From Cumulibacter sp047975195 (GTDB lineage Bacteria; Actinomycetota; Actinomycetes; Mycobacteriales; Antricoccaceae), in NCBI GenBank assembly GCA_047975195.1, contig JBKEDB010000134.1:1-33102 (forward strand): DNA of 33,102 nt. Reading direction: 5' to 3'. The notes below the pieces were generated by a model, which saw only the letters and a list, made by a program, of their open reading frames with translations, made no database searches and was not told the DNA's origin. Position 1 is the stretch's first letter. The number at the start of each line of letters is the position of its first letter. The position numbers and the translations under genes were made by a program. Shown piece by piece: positions 16,215 through 24,635 of this stretch.

Positions 16215-18913
16215 TGACGCTGGGCGGGCATTCCAGAACCTCCCGTTCGCGCACCGGGGCAGCAGTCGCGCGCGCTGAGATCACGAGTTTCATCAGCACA
16301 GTTGTCGCGGACCCCTATCGCCGGCATTGCACCGTACTGAACGGGGTACGTGGCTCGGGTAAGTCCGCGGCGCTGGATCGCTGTACCGAGGCGCTCGAGG
16401 GTATGGGCTTTCCCGTCGTGCGCGACATGACGGCGTTGGCTGCCGAGGTGATGCCGGTCGGCGGCGAATCGTTGCGGCCGTGGCTGGTGATGGACGACGT
16501 TCACCTGGCCGACGATCATGTGATCTGGCGTTTGACGGAACTAGCGCGCGCCCAAGAGGGACCGAACCTCCTTGTGTCACATCTACGCGGTGTGCAACCC
16601 GATTCGGTTCGCGCATTGCGCACGGTGATGGGGGCCATCGCCAGGCCAATCGCGCTGGGTTCGCTGTCAAGCAATGAGGCGCGAGAATGGATCGAAGACC
16701 AATGCCCGTGGCTATCAGTCGCGGCGCGCGAGCGATGCCTTGCCGCCTCGGCTTCGATGCCGTGGGTTTTGTCGGTCGTTATCGAGGTGCTGACTGAACT
16801 TGCCGCCAGTCGCGAGGGCATGGTTGGCCAGATCGAACGTGCGCTGGCGGGCACCACAGTGCTTCCCGGGTTGGTCACGCGACTGTCCCTTGAGTTGGAC
16901 CGACTGGCTGATTCGCCGCGCGCATTGGCGCTAGCACTGGCATCCGGGGCAGAGGGGTCTGATCTCATCGGGTCGGGCGTAGTCGATCTCGGGTCGCCAC
17001 GGAGCGGCGGGTACACCGCCAAGAGGTACGACGATGATCTCGCGGAGTTGCGTTGCGGGGGCATGCTCGATGCGCACGAACGCCTCATACCACTAGTACG
17101 GGCCGCTGTTCTGCATACAGCCCCGGCGCACCGGCGCCGGGCCTCGCGGATCGAGTTGCTGAGCTCTCGGATGGACAGAGGGCGCGATATCGCTGACCTT
17201 GCGTGGGAACTGGCGCGCCAAGGCGTACAAGACCCGCGAGTAGTTTCGGCCTTGCTCGCCACGGGGCATGATTTGCTGGGCGCGGATCCGCGACGCGCGG
17301 CTGCCGCCTTCGCGTTGGCCAGCGAAATCGGCGCACCTGCGCAACGAACACTCTTGCCGCAGGTCGAGGCCTTGATCGCGACCAGACAGCTCGACCTCGC
17401 GCTATCTCTGCTCGAGCGAGATCGCAGCCATATCCCTACTGTCAGTCAGTCAGACGCTGCGGCAATTAACGCTTCGCTCTGGCTGCGCCTCGGCTACCCC
17501 GAGCGTGCCGCCGGCGCCGTTCACTCACTTGGGTCGGACGGTGCAGCGCGCCTTGGCGGCATCGGCGCGGTAGCTGTGACGGCCGCCGGGCAGTTGCCCA
17601 CCCAGGCGCCCGCGTCCGAGGCGGATAAGATCCCGCGGAGTCCAGCGAGACTCGCAATCGAGGCGATGGGTACGGCTATTGGGGACTCCCTAAAGCATGA
17701 CTCGGTGGCTATCTCACGATCATTGTCATCGCTCGTGCGCGCTTCCGAGACCCTTAGCGCTACTGGGTCGACGGCACTTCTGCCCGATTCACCGGCTGCA
17801 CTGGCCGCGCTGATCGCCATACACACAGGGCAACGCGAGACCGCGATCGCGGTACTCAACCGGACAATCGAAGCACACCTTCCGAACGCTGAGCCGTTGC
17901 CTCGGCTTCGACTCCTGCGAGGGTGGGCGGCGTTACTTGACGGCGACGTGCCAACAGCCGTCGAGTTGAACGACTTATGCGCGGGTGAGTTGGCAGCACG
18001 CGACGAACTGCTATCGGCGGCGCTGACGATAGCGATAGCTCATCGAGCTGACGACGCACCGGCCCTTCGGCGTGGTTGGCCCCGGGCCCGGGCTGCGCTG
18101 ATGCGCGTCTCGATCGGACTGTTCGACCTTCTCGCACTCGGAGAACTGGTGATTGCGGCAGAGCGCCTGCGTGAAGATGAAGCGGTCGCAGGCTCCCTGG
18201 CCGAAGGATTGTCAGTATTGCAGCGATTAGGCGATCCGCCGGCGTGGGGGACCTTGCTGCATTGGGGGTGCGTGAAGGTCGCAATCCGCAGGAACCAACC
18301 GACTGCATTGGAGCCACATGCGGCCGCCTTGGTCCGCGGTGGTGCCGCGGTTCGGTTATCGGGTGCGCTGGCGAAAGTAGGACGGTCGTGGGTTGCAGTC
18401 CTTGGGGGCGCGCGAGATAGCGCGACAATGGCGACGGCCGAGCAAGACGCGCGTGCGCTGGGAGCTGCCGGAATGGAGTGGGACGCCGCACGGTTCGCCG
18501 GGTTAGCAGCTACTCAGGCTGTCGGGCGTGGCGATGTCCAGCGATTACTGCATGCCGCGCGTGACCTGAGCCAGGCGCAGGCCGTGCACGCAGACCTGGG
18601 CTCAGAGCCCACGCGTATGGTGCGCGATGCCGGATCCGGAGCTCCGAGCGTAGGCGAGGGTCAGGGTCGGCGAGCGGCACCTACTCCCGACGATGCACGT
18701 GCTGTGCTCAGCGGAAGGGAGATTGAGGTCGCTGCTCTGGTCCTCGAAGGCCGCACGTACGCGGAAATCGGCAACACACTTTTCATTTCGCCGAGAACTG
18801 TGGAGCACCACATGGCGCGAATTCGGCGCAGGCTCAACGTGTCGAGTCGAAGTGAACTTCTGGTGCGCCTACGGTCTCTGCTCAGCAGCGTCAGCAGCGA
18901 TGCGAGCACGTGA
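16214..18913 (+). CDS. LAL-type AAA/LuxR transcriptional regulator, IniR-like
   Basis: An 899-residue protein with three parts. The N-terminus is a P-loop ATPase: Walker A NGVRGSGKSAA (43-53) and Walker B WLVMDD (90-95). The middle (about 300-800) is an Ala/Leu-rich helical repeat region like the TPR arrays of MalT-type regulators, where inducer is sensed. The C-terminus (about 832-887) is a LuxR helix-turn-helix: LSGREIEVAALVLEGRTYAEIGNTLFISPRTVEHHMARI. In mycobacteria a regulator named IniR, encoded near iniBAC, has been reported to act on it; this gene, located directly upstream of an iniB homologue, is a candidate counterpart by context and architecture. ATG at 16214 overlaps the Hsp70-like stop; the frame is open further upstream but only as an overprint. 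It should activate the ini promoter when ATP and a cell-wall-related signal are bound. Confidence 0.85.
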   Translation: MTLGGHSRTSRSRTGAAVARAEITSFISTVVADPYRRHCTVLNGVRGSGKSAALDRCTEALEGMGFPVVRDMTALAAEVMPVGGESLRPWLVMDDVHLADDHVIWRLTELARAQEGPNLLVSHLRGVQPDSVRALRTVMGAIARPIALGSLSSNEAREWIEDQCPWLSVAARERCLAASASMPWVLSVVIEVLTELAASREGMVGQIERALAGTTVLPGLVTRLSLELDRLADSPRALALALASGAEGSDLIGSGVVDLGSPRSGGYTAKRYDDDLAELRCGGMLDAHERLIPLVRAAVLHTAPAHRRRASRIELLSSRMDRGRDIADLAWELARQGVQDPRVVSALLATGHDLLGADPRRAAAAFALASEIGAPAQRTLLPQVEALIATRQLDLALSLLERDRSHIPTVSQSDAAAINASLWLRLGYPERAAGAVHSLGSDGAARLGGIGAVAVTAAGQLPTQAPASEADKIPRSPARLAIEAMGTAIGDSLKHDSVAISRSLSSLVRASETLSATGSTALLPDSPAALAALIAIHTGQRETAIAVLNRTIEAHLPNAEPLPRLRLLRGWAALLDGDVPTAVELNDLCAGELAARDELLSAALTIAIAHRADDAPALRRGWPRARAALMRVSIGLFDLLALGELVIAAERLREDEAVAGSLAEGLSVLQRLGDPPAWGTLLHWGCVKVAIRRNQPTALEPHAAALVRGGAAVRLSGALAKVGRSWVAVLGGARDSATMATAEQDARALGAAGMEWDAARFAGLAATQAVGRGDVQRLLHAARDLSQAQAVHADLGSEPTRMVRDAGSGAPSVGEGQGRRAAPTPDDARAVLSGREIEVAALVLEGRTYAEIGNTLFISPRTVEHHMARIRRRLNVSSRSELLVRLRSLLSSVSSDAST

Positions 18914-18941
18914 AAATGCCAGTTGACCTGGTATTACGCGA

Positions 18942-18998
18942 CGATCCCCAATATAGGGGCGAAAACCCCCTAGTGGTGAGCGACGGGATTGGGGATCG
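18942..18998. promoter_or_regulatory. nested inverted repeats between the LAL regulator and iniB
   Basis: An outer perfect 11-base pair of arms, CGATCCCCAAT (18942-18952) and ATTGGGGATCG (18988-18998), encloses an inner stem TAGGGG (18954-18959)/CCCCTA (18967-18972). It starts 28 bases after the LAL stop and lies about 150 bases ahead of the iniB start. It can act as a terminator for the regulator operon, as the binding site of the LAL protein or another factor, or both. The remaining leader to 19145 has only a weak -10-like TAGATAT at 19035-19041. Confidence 0.6.
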
Positions 18999-19108
18999 CA
19001 CCCGATGCGCTGTCCCGGGTGAATCGATTGCATGTAGATATCCGAATCCGGAGCCGTGGCTGTGGTGCGACAGGGCGCCCGAAATGCTGAACGGAACCGG
19101 TGCCGTAC

Positions 19109-19127
19109 TTCGGTCGACACGACCGAA
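19109..19127 (+). promoter_or_regulatory. small inverted repeat in the iniB leader
   Basis: TTCGGTC (19109-19115) and GACCGAA (19121-19127) are perfect 7-base arms around GACAC, ending 7 bases ahead of the Shine-Dalgarno AGGAG (19135-19139) of iniB. As RNA it would form a hairpin just upstream of the ribosome site and may tune translation; as DNA it could be a protein site. Confidence 0.35.
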
Positions 19128-19145
19128 AGACTATTAGGAGCGATC

Positions 19146-20366
19146 ATGGCATTCTCAACCGCAGCCCTCATCGAGTTCTTGCTGAACCTCTTGAAGGATC
19201 CGGAGGCGGCCGACCAGTTCGCCGCTGATCCCGAAGGATCGCTGGCGGAGGCTGGACTCTCGGACGCGTCCGCGGCGCAGGTCCAGTCGGCGATCCCAGT
19301 CGTACTTGATGCCCCGCAGGTGTGCGTCGCCCCGTCAGCGGGCGGCAACAACTACTTCACTGGCGGCAACAGTGGCAACTCCGGTGACGTCAACGTGATC
19401 TCCGGCGGCGCCACCGGCGGCTACGCGCCGGGCGGCAATGGTGGCGACGGCGGTCACGGTGGACATGGCGGCCATGGTGGGGACGGTGGCCACGGCGGCG
19501 ACGTGTCGGTGATCGAGCAGATCCGCACCATCGTGAACAACTACTCGTACGTCGACGATCGTGACACGATCACCGACCAGTCGGTCAACCAGAATATCTG
19601 GGCGGACGGCCCGGTAACCCAGTTCTTCGACAACGACGCGGTTGTAGCGTCCGGCGATGGGGCCATCGCGGCCGGTCGCGACGTGTCGAACGTTGGATCG
19701 ACCTCGACCACCACCACGATCTCCGATTCGGGCAACGACAACTCGACGAACGTCGAGGTCGGCGACATCTCGCTGGATAACGTGGGCAGCACCAACACTG
19801 ACAACTCGACCAACGTGTCGATCGATGACATCGAGATCGAGGACAGCCAGATCGGAAACACCGACAACTCGGTGGAGATCGAGGACTCGGGCAACGGCAA
19901 CGGTAGCGGCAACGGGAACACCGTCGTTGATATCGAGGACTCGGGTAACGGGAACACCAACATCGAGGATTCCGGTAATACCGATGTCGATATCGAGGAT
20001 TCCGGCAACACGGATATCGAGGATTCCGGTAACGGCAACGGTAGCGGCAACACCGATATCGACGTTGAGATCGAGGACTCGGGCAACGGCAACGGTAGCG
20101 GCAACGGCAACGTTGTTGACTCGGGCAACACGGATGTCGAGATCGAGGACTCGGGCAACGGCAACGGTAACGGCAACACCGACATCGATGACTCCTTCAG
20201 CGACAACGTCAACATCGAAGACAACTTCAGCGAGAACGACGTCCTGAGCGGCAACGATGTCCTGAGCGATAACAACACCGGCAATACCAACATCGAGGAC
20301 AACTTCAGTGAGAACGACGTCCTCAGCCACAACCTGAACGACAACATGGCAGAGCTCGATCTGTAA
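19146..20366 (+). CDS. iniB: IniB-like protein with Gly/His/Asp-rich stretch and acidic IEDSGN repeats
   Basis: A 406-residue low-complexity protein. Residues 1-55 are a helical domain (LIEFLLNLLKDPEAADQFAADP, then SLAEAGL) that matches the start of mycobacterial IniB in order and spacing, where the equivalent is LIDYILSLFRSEDAARSF. Residues about 64-118 are Gly-rich with repeated GGHGG/GGDGG. A VIEQIRTIVNNYSYVDD segment follows, then a very acidic Asn/Ser/Gly tail with seven IEDSGN units (about 240-345) and two copies of IEDNFSENDVLS near the end. There is no classical signal peptide or TM helix. In mycobacteria iniB is the first gene of the operon induced by cell-wall inhibitors and its protein is Ala/Gly-rich; the acidic repeat tail here is different. 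ATG has AGGAG six bases upstream. Function unknown; a surface or membrane-associated scaffold for the GTPases is one option. Confidence 0.85.
   Translation: MAFSTAALIEFLLNLLKDPEAADQFAADPEGSLAEAGLSDASAAQVQSAIPVVLDAPQVCVAPSAGGNNYFTGGNSGNSGDVNVISGGATGGYAPGGNGGDGGHGGHGGHGGDGGHGGDVSVIEQIRTIVNNYSYVDDRDTITDQSVNQNIWADGPVTQFFDNDAVVASGDGAIAAGRDVSNVGSTSTTTTISDSGNDNSTNVEVGDISLDNVGSTNTDNSTNVSIDDIEIEDSQIGNTDNSVEIEDSGNGNGSGNGNTVVDIEDSGNGNTNIEDSGNTDVDIEDSGNTDIEDSGNGNGSGNTDIDVEIEDSGNGNGSGNGNVVDSGNTDVEIEDSGNGNGNGNTDIDDSFSDNVNIEDNFSENDVLSGNDVLSDNNTGNTNIEDNFSENDVLSHNLNDNMAELDL
19870..20200 (+). repeat. in-gene repeat array encoding IEDSGN-type units
   Basis: Imperfect direct repeats built on ATCGAGGACTCGGGCAACGG (with GATTCCGG variants) recur at irregular spacing, separated by GGCAACGGTAGCGGCAAC-type linkers. 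Synonymous variation between copies (GACTCGGGC versus GATTCCGGT) shows that the protein repeat is being kept, not only the DNA. The array lies wholly inside the iniB-like gene and could change in copy number by slippage or recombination. Confidence 0.85.
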
Positions 20367-20372
20367 CGACGC

Positions 20373-20439
20373 ACGTCGTCCCTAGGGCGACGTCGCATAG
20401 ACACCGACTGCCCGGAACGGCCATAGCGCCGTTCCGGGC
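20373..20439 (+). terminator. two tandem hairpins between iniB and iniA, probable attenuator
   Basis: The first stem pairs ACGTCG-T-CCC (20373-20382) with GGGCGACGT (20385-20393), a near-palindrome with one bulged T. The second is a perfect 12-bp stem, GCCCGGAACGGC (20410-20421) with GCCGTTCCGGGC (20428-20439), loop CATAGC. No T tract follows. They occupy most of the 100-base gap between iniB and iniA and would lower downstream transcription or stabilise the iniB message, giving more IniB than GTPase. Confidence 0.6.
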
Positions 20440-20466
20440 GTTCGGGGATACAAAGAGGTGGGCGGT

Positions 20467-22302
20467 ATGAAGCTGGACGAGATACTCGTGCGCGGGATCG
20501 AGGCCGCGCAACGCAACGAGCGCGCAGATTTCGCCGAGCGACTGTCACATGCACGTCTACGCCTCAGCGAAAGCGCCGTTCGCGTGATGGTGGTTGGCGA
20601 GTTTAAACAAGGCAAGAGCCAGCTGGTCAATGCTCTGGTGGGCGCACCGGTGTGTCCGATCGACGACGACATCGCGACGAGCGTTCCGACTACCGTGCGG
20701 TATGGCGAGCAACCAGGTGCGATTGCAATCAGCCCGCCAGGGCGCCGATCCGCCGAGGACGCGCCGGTGCGCACCCCACTGGAGTTGGGGGCAGTTGCAG
20801 ACGCTGTATCCGAACGCGGGAACCCCGGCAACCGACTCGGTTTGACCGGAGTCGAGGTATCGCTTCCTAGCGCGCTGCTCAAGGACGGCCTGGAACTGGT
20901 GGATGCGCCGGGCGCGGGCGGCACTACCTCCGTGGCAACACTGGCGACACTTAGCGTGCTCGCCACAGCTCACTCCTTGCTATTCACGACAGATGCCACT
21001 CAGGAATTCACCGAACCCGAACTACAGTTCTTACGTACGACCATGCGGGTATGCCCCAACATTGCCGTACTGCTCACCAAGACCGATCTAGCGCCGGAAT
21101 GGCGGAAGATCGAGCATCTCAACCGACAGCATCTAGATCGCGTTGGCCTCCAGTCCATCCCGATTATCGCGGTGTCCTCTCATATGCGTATCGAGGCGTG
21201 GCGGGTACGTGACAACGAACTCGAACAGGAGTCAGGCTTCCCTGCGCTGGTCAATTTCTTGAAGAGCGACGTACAAGCCAACTCGATCGAATTATTGCGG
21301 CGCGGCGTAGCTCAGGATTTGCAGATTGTGGCCGGTCAACTACGGCTCAGTCTCACTACCGAACGCGAGGCGCTCACGGATCCCGACTCAACCCCCGAGC
21401 TCGTCGCAGGGCTTGACAGTGCGCTTGAACGAACCGCCGAGTTGCGCAAGAACGCGTCACTGTGGCAGGTCACCTTGAATGACGGAATCGCCGATATAGT
21501 TGCTGATCTCGACTATGACCTGCGCGATCGGCTGCGGCGAGTCCAGTCGGACGCCGAAGAAGCCATTGATGCGGGGGATCCCGGCCCCGTGTGGCGTGAC
21601 ATGGCCGAGTGGCTAGAGAACGAAGTGGCCGCGGCGATCACAGACACGTTCATCTGGACCAATGAGCGCGCAGCCTGGCTGGCGGAGCGAGTGAACCGTC
21701 ACTTTGAGGACGACGTGTCAGCGATCCCGCACATGCGCGTGGGGGAGACCGAAGGCGTTCTGGGCGCCATCGGAGATATGGCGGAGATTGACCCCGGGAA
21801 ACTATCGATGTTCCAGAAAGTCTTCGTCAGTATGCGCGGCTCCTACACGGGCGTACTCATGGTTGGCCTGGTGACCGGACTGATGGGCTTGTCTCTCATC
21901 AATCCGATTTCGCTTGCCGCAGGTGTCGTGCTCGGCGGCAAGGCGTATGTGGAAGATCGCCGCAGCAGACTGAATCGGCGGCAGATCGAGGCGAAGATGC
22001 TGGTCCGCAAGCAGATCGACGATGTCCTGTTCCAGGTGGGTAAGCAGTTGAAGGACCGAATCCGCCTCGTGCAGCGCGCAACGCGCGACCACTTCACCGC
22101 CATCGCGGAGGAGTACCACCGCACGCTTCAGGACGCGACCACCGCGGCGCGGCGATCAGCGCAAGTCGCCCGGGAAGCTTCTGACGACAGGATCAAGCAA
22201 ATTGACACCGAACTGGAGCAGGTCGACTGGCTAGCGCGCGCCGCGGACGCCGTAAGGCCGAGAGGTGATGTGCCCGTGCCGGTTGCCCAGGAGGGATCGT
22301 GA
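20467..22302 (+). CDS. iniA: dynamin-like GTPase IniA
   Basis: A 611-residue bacterial dynamin-like protein. The GTPase domain has G1 GEFKQGKS (44-51), the G2 Thr in TSVPTTVRYG, G3 DAPG in LVDAPGAGG and G4 TKTD. Long helices follow, and at about residues 460-500 there is a hydrophobic hairpin (TGVLMVGLVTGLMGLSL, then SLAAGVVLGG) that should insert in the membrane. Mycobacterial IniA has this layout and has been shown to bind and remodel membranes; it is part of the response to isoniazid and ethambutol. ATG at 20467 with GAGG eight bases upstream is preferred to GTG 20458. The TGA overlaps the ATG of iniC. Expected location: cytoplasmic face of the inner membrane, working with IniC. Confidence 0.92.
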   Translation: MKLDEILVRGIEAAQRNERADFAERLSHARLRLSESAVRVMVVGEFKQGKSQLVNALVGAPVCPIDDDIATSVPTTVRYGEQPGAIAISPPGRRSAEDAPVRTPLELGAVADAVSERGNPGNRLGLTGVEVSLPSALLKDGLELVDAPGAGGTTSVATLATLSVLATAHSLLFTTDATQEFTEPELQFLRTTMRVCPNIAVLLTKTDLAPEWRKIEHLNRQHLDRVGLQSIPIIAVSSHMRIEAWRVRDNELEQESGFPALVNFLKSDVQANSIELLRRGVAQDLQIVAGQLRLSLTTEREALTDPDSTPELVAGLDSALERTAELRKNASLWQVTLNDGIADIVADLDYDLRDRLRRVQSDAEEAIDAGDPGPVWRDMAEWLENEVAAAITDTFIWTNERAAWLAERVNRHFEDDVSAIPHMRVGETEGVLGAIGDMAEIDPGKLSMFQKVFVSMRGSYTGVLMVGLVTGLMGLSLINPISLAAGVVLGGKAYVEDRRSRLNRRQIEAKMLVRKQIDDVLFQVGKQLKDRIRLVQRATRDHFTAIAEEYHRTLQDATTAARRSAQVAREASDDRIKQIDTELEQVDWLARAADAVRPRGDVPVPVAQEGS

Positions 22303-23816
22303 TGGCCATTGAGTTCGTCGCCGAAACGCACCGCCTACTGCAGCTCGCTGTCGACTCCTATTCGGATGAACCCAGTTGTGTAGCCCACCTGCATCGGGTG
22401 CGGAGCCGGCTGACTGAACCGGTACGGATCGCGTTCGCGGGAATGGTGAAAGCCGGAAAGTCGACGCTGCTGAATGCGATCCTCGGCGAGCGTCTTGCAC
22501 CCGCCGAAGCCGGCGAATGCACTCGCGCATTGACCATTTATCGGTTCGGGCACGCACCACGAATAACCGCAGAACTCGCCAATGGCGACGTTGTGACGTT
22601 GCCGGTACACGCTGTCGATAGCCAGCTTGATCTGTCCCTTGGCGACGCAGCGCAGGCGCGTCGGATCCTCGTTCGATGGCCGGCTGAGATTCTGCGCACG
22701 ATGACGTTGGTGGACACCCCCGGGATTGGGTCGCTATCTGGTGAGGTGTCGATGCGGACCAGCACCGCGCTCGCCCAGAGCGACGCCGCGGCGGAAGCGG
22801 ATGCCGTCGTATACCTGACCCGGCGACTGCATGAGACGGATGTTCGATTCCTGCAGCAGCTGGCGCCGAGCGATAACGCGATCGGGGCCACGATCAATAC
22901 GATCGCCGTATTGTCTCGCGCTGATGAAACGGGTGCTGGCCGCATCGACGCAATGTTGACCGCGCAGGAGATCGCTACTCGCCTGCGCAGCGACCCGGCC
23001 CTGTTCGGCACCGTTCTAGGGGTCTTCCCGGTGGCTGGCCTGCTCGCACAGGGGGCCCGCACCTTGCGGGAGGAGGACCTACGAACTCTCCGGGAACTCG
23101 CCGAACTCGATCGCGCAGCGCGTGACCGAATGCTGGTCTCAGGCGATCGGTTTGTGCGTCCGACAGCGGCATTGACCAGCACGGCACAGTCGCGCGCGGG
23201 CGTGCTGCAGCGGTTCGGCGTGCACGGCATTCGGGTGGCTACGTCCATGGTTCGGGGCAACGACACGATGGGAGTGGCAGAGCTTGCGCCCCTGTTGTCT
23301 TCGCAAAGCGGGCTCGGCGATCTGCAGACAGCCATCGGTCGGCACTTCGTTGAGCGGGCAGACCTGCTCCGGGCCCGTTCGGCGTGGCGAGCGGTCACCG
23401 GTATTGCTGCCGCGCGGCCCGAGGTGCTAGCGAGTGCTCGATTGCTCGGCGAAGTGGACAGGCTCGAAACAGCCGCACACGGACTGCGGGAGCTGTCTTC
23501 ATTGGCGAGACTGATCGGCTCGAGCCCGGACATTGACTGGGACTCCGAGACTGTGGGACAGGCGCAACGACTGCTGGGTGGCTATGGCACGAGCGCTGCC
23601 GCGCGGCTCCGGACCCCCGATAGCGCGGACGCCTCGGTGTTAGCCGAGAAAGCCCGTCATGGCGTGCGTCGTTGGCGTGCGTCGTCGAACGCCGAAACTC
23701 AGCGCGGCCTGCAACAGGACATCAGCGAGACCGTGTGCCGAAGCGCGGAGGAATTACTGATCGACGCGCATCCGTCCGCTGCGCGCGGAGTGCTCCGTCT
23801 CGCGTCGGGCAACTAG
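22302..23816 (+). CDS. iniC: dynamin-like GTPase IniC
   Basis: A 504-residue partner of IniA. G1 is AGMVKAGKST, the G2 region TRALTIYRFG, G3 DTPG in LVDTPGIGS, and G4 is SRAD (a relaxed form of TKxD). No hydrophobic hairpin is present, so IniC probably reaches the membrane through IniA; paired bacterial dynamins with one membrane-inserting and one soluble member are known. The rest is helical, consistent with a stalk. AGGAGG lies seven bases ahead of the ATG at 22302, which overlaps the iniA stop (TGATG). Its last 63 bases overlap a convergent membrane-protein gene. In mycobacteria iniC is also the last gene of the iniBAC operon. Confidence 0.9.
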   Translation: MAIEFVAETHRLLQLAVDSYSDEPSCVAHLHRVRSRLTEPVRIAFAGMVKAGKSTLLNAILGERLAPAEAGECTRALTIYRFGHAPRITAELANGDVVTLPVHAVDSQLDLSLGDAAQARRILVRWPAEILRTMTLVDTPGIGSLSGEVSMRTSTALAQSDAAAEADAVVYLTRRLHETDVRFLQQLAPSDNAIGATINTIAVLSRADETGAGRIDAMLTAQEIATRLRSDPALFGTVLGVFPVAGLLAQGARTLREEDLRTLRELAELDRAARDRMLVSGDRFVRPTAALTSTAQSRAGVLQRFGVHGIRVATSMVRGNDTMGVAELAPLLSSQSGLGDLQTAIGRHFVERADLLRARSAWRAVTGIAAARPEVLASARLLGEVDRLETAAHGLRELSSLARLIGSSPDIDWDSETVGQAQRLLGGYGTSAAARLRTPDSADASVLAEKARHGVRRWRASSNAETQRGLQQDISETVCRSAEELLIDAHPSAARGVLRLASGN

Positions 23817-24485
23817 CCACCGCTTGGTTCCGGGGCAGATGCCGCCGACGGCCGCGATGATTGCGATGGCGAGTTGGGCCAGGGCCAACGTGGTGATGAG
23901 CATGCCGTTCTGATCGACCGCCACCAATCGGTGCACCAGCAATACCAATACGCACTGTGCGGCAACGAGCAAGAGTAGCCACCAGCGTGGCCGGAAGCGG
24001 CCGCGCAGCAGTCGAGCGAGCATGAGCGCCTGCGCGATAATGAGCGCCGCACACAAGATAATGACTGACCAGAACAGGATCGATGCTGCCGTGCTGATAG
24101 TCGCGTCGTCGTAGCCGCTACGCAACGTCGGGATGTACTCACGCAGCGCCGCGAGGCGTCCCTTCGCGGAGAAGGCGGCGAACAGCGTGGCAGCCGTGCC
24201 GAACGCGAAACTGAGTAGCCACAGTGCGCGAACAGTCTGCACGGTGCGTGTGTAAGGCGTCTCCGGGACGATCGGGGGGATGCTGCCGCCGGACATTGCC
24301 GGTCGCGGTGGCGAGGGTTCGGCGTCCGCGACGCGCCGACCAGGGCCGTCGTTGACGATGCTTGGTGGCGGAATGACAACCGTGACCCCGCGACTCGATT
24401 CCCCATCGGTGTGCCGGGTGACGGCAGTATCGCTGTCACCCGGCATCGAGCGAGCGAAGCCATCGGGGCGCGGATCGTTAGGCAT
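23754..24485 (-). CDS. four-TM membrane protein with proline-rich N-terminus, convergent with iniC
   Basis: A 243-residue protein. Residues 1-80 are polar and Pro/Ser/Asp-rich with two PP clusters (VVIPPPS, SIPPIVPETPY), probably disordered and cytoplasmic. Four hydrophobic segments follow, beginning with RALWLLSFAFGTAATLFAAF, then FWSVIILCAALIIAQALML, WWLLLLVAAQCVLVLLVHRLV and LITTLALAQLAIAIIAAVGGI. The positive charges between segments and the soluble, basic tail support a real protein. I recognise only a general resemblance to uncharacterised actinobacterial membrane proteins. Its 3' end overlaps the iniC coding region by 63 bases on the opposite strand. The location next to iniBAC suggests, but does not show, an envelope role. 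The start at 24485 has only a short GGA upstream. Confidence 0.72.
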   Translation of the reverse strand: MPNDPRPDGFARSMPGDSDTAVTRHTDGESSRGVTVVIPPPSIVNDGPGRRVADAEPSPPRPAMSGGSIPPIVPETPYTRTVQTVRALWLLSFAFGTAATLFAAFSAKGRLAALREYIPTLRSGYDDATISTAASILFWSVIILCAALIIAQALMLARLLRGRFRPRWWLLLLVAAQCVLVLLVHRLVAVDQNGMLITTLALAQLAIAIIAAVGGICPGTKRWLVARRETEHSARSGRMRVDQ

Positions 24486-24635
24486 ACATCCAAAATAGCC
24501 CCCTTAGTGCCGCAGAGGCAGCGCCGCGATGGATGCTGGGCCACGTTAGGTAGTTGAATCGGGCAGATTAGGGGATTCGAGATGGGGGCGCCGTTCACAC
24601 GATGCCTGCGGCCGTTGTCCGAGGAGTGCAGCAAG

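Noticed and set aside
19870..20200. Repeat array resembling CRISPR at first sight
   Set aside because: Spacing is irregular, units vary synonymously and the whole array is in frame within the iniB-like protein.
19335..20330. Long minus-strand reading frame rich in Val, Ala and Asp opposite the iniB-like gene
   Set aside because: It is the complement of the codon-repeated IEDSGN region; the composition reflects the repeats, it has no ribosome site and no family resemblance.
19541..20554. Second long minus-strand frame over iniB, Ser/Leu/Pro-rich
   Set aside because: Also an antisense shadow of the repeat array; it crosses the iniB-iniA hairpins and part of iniA.
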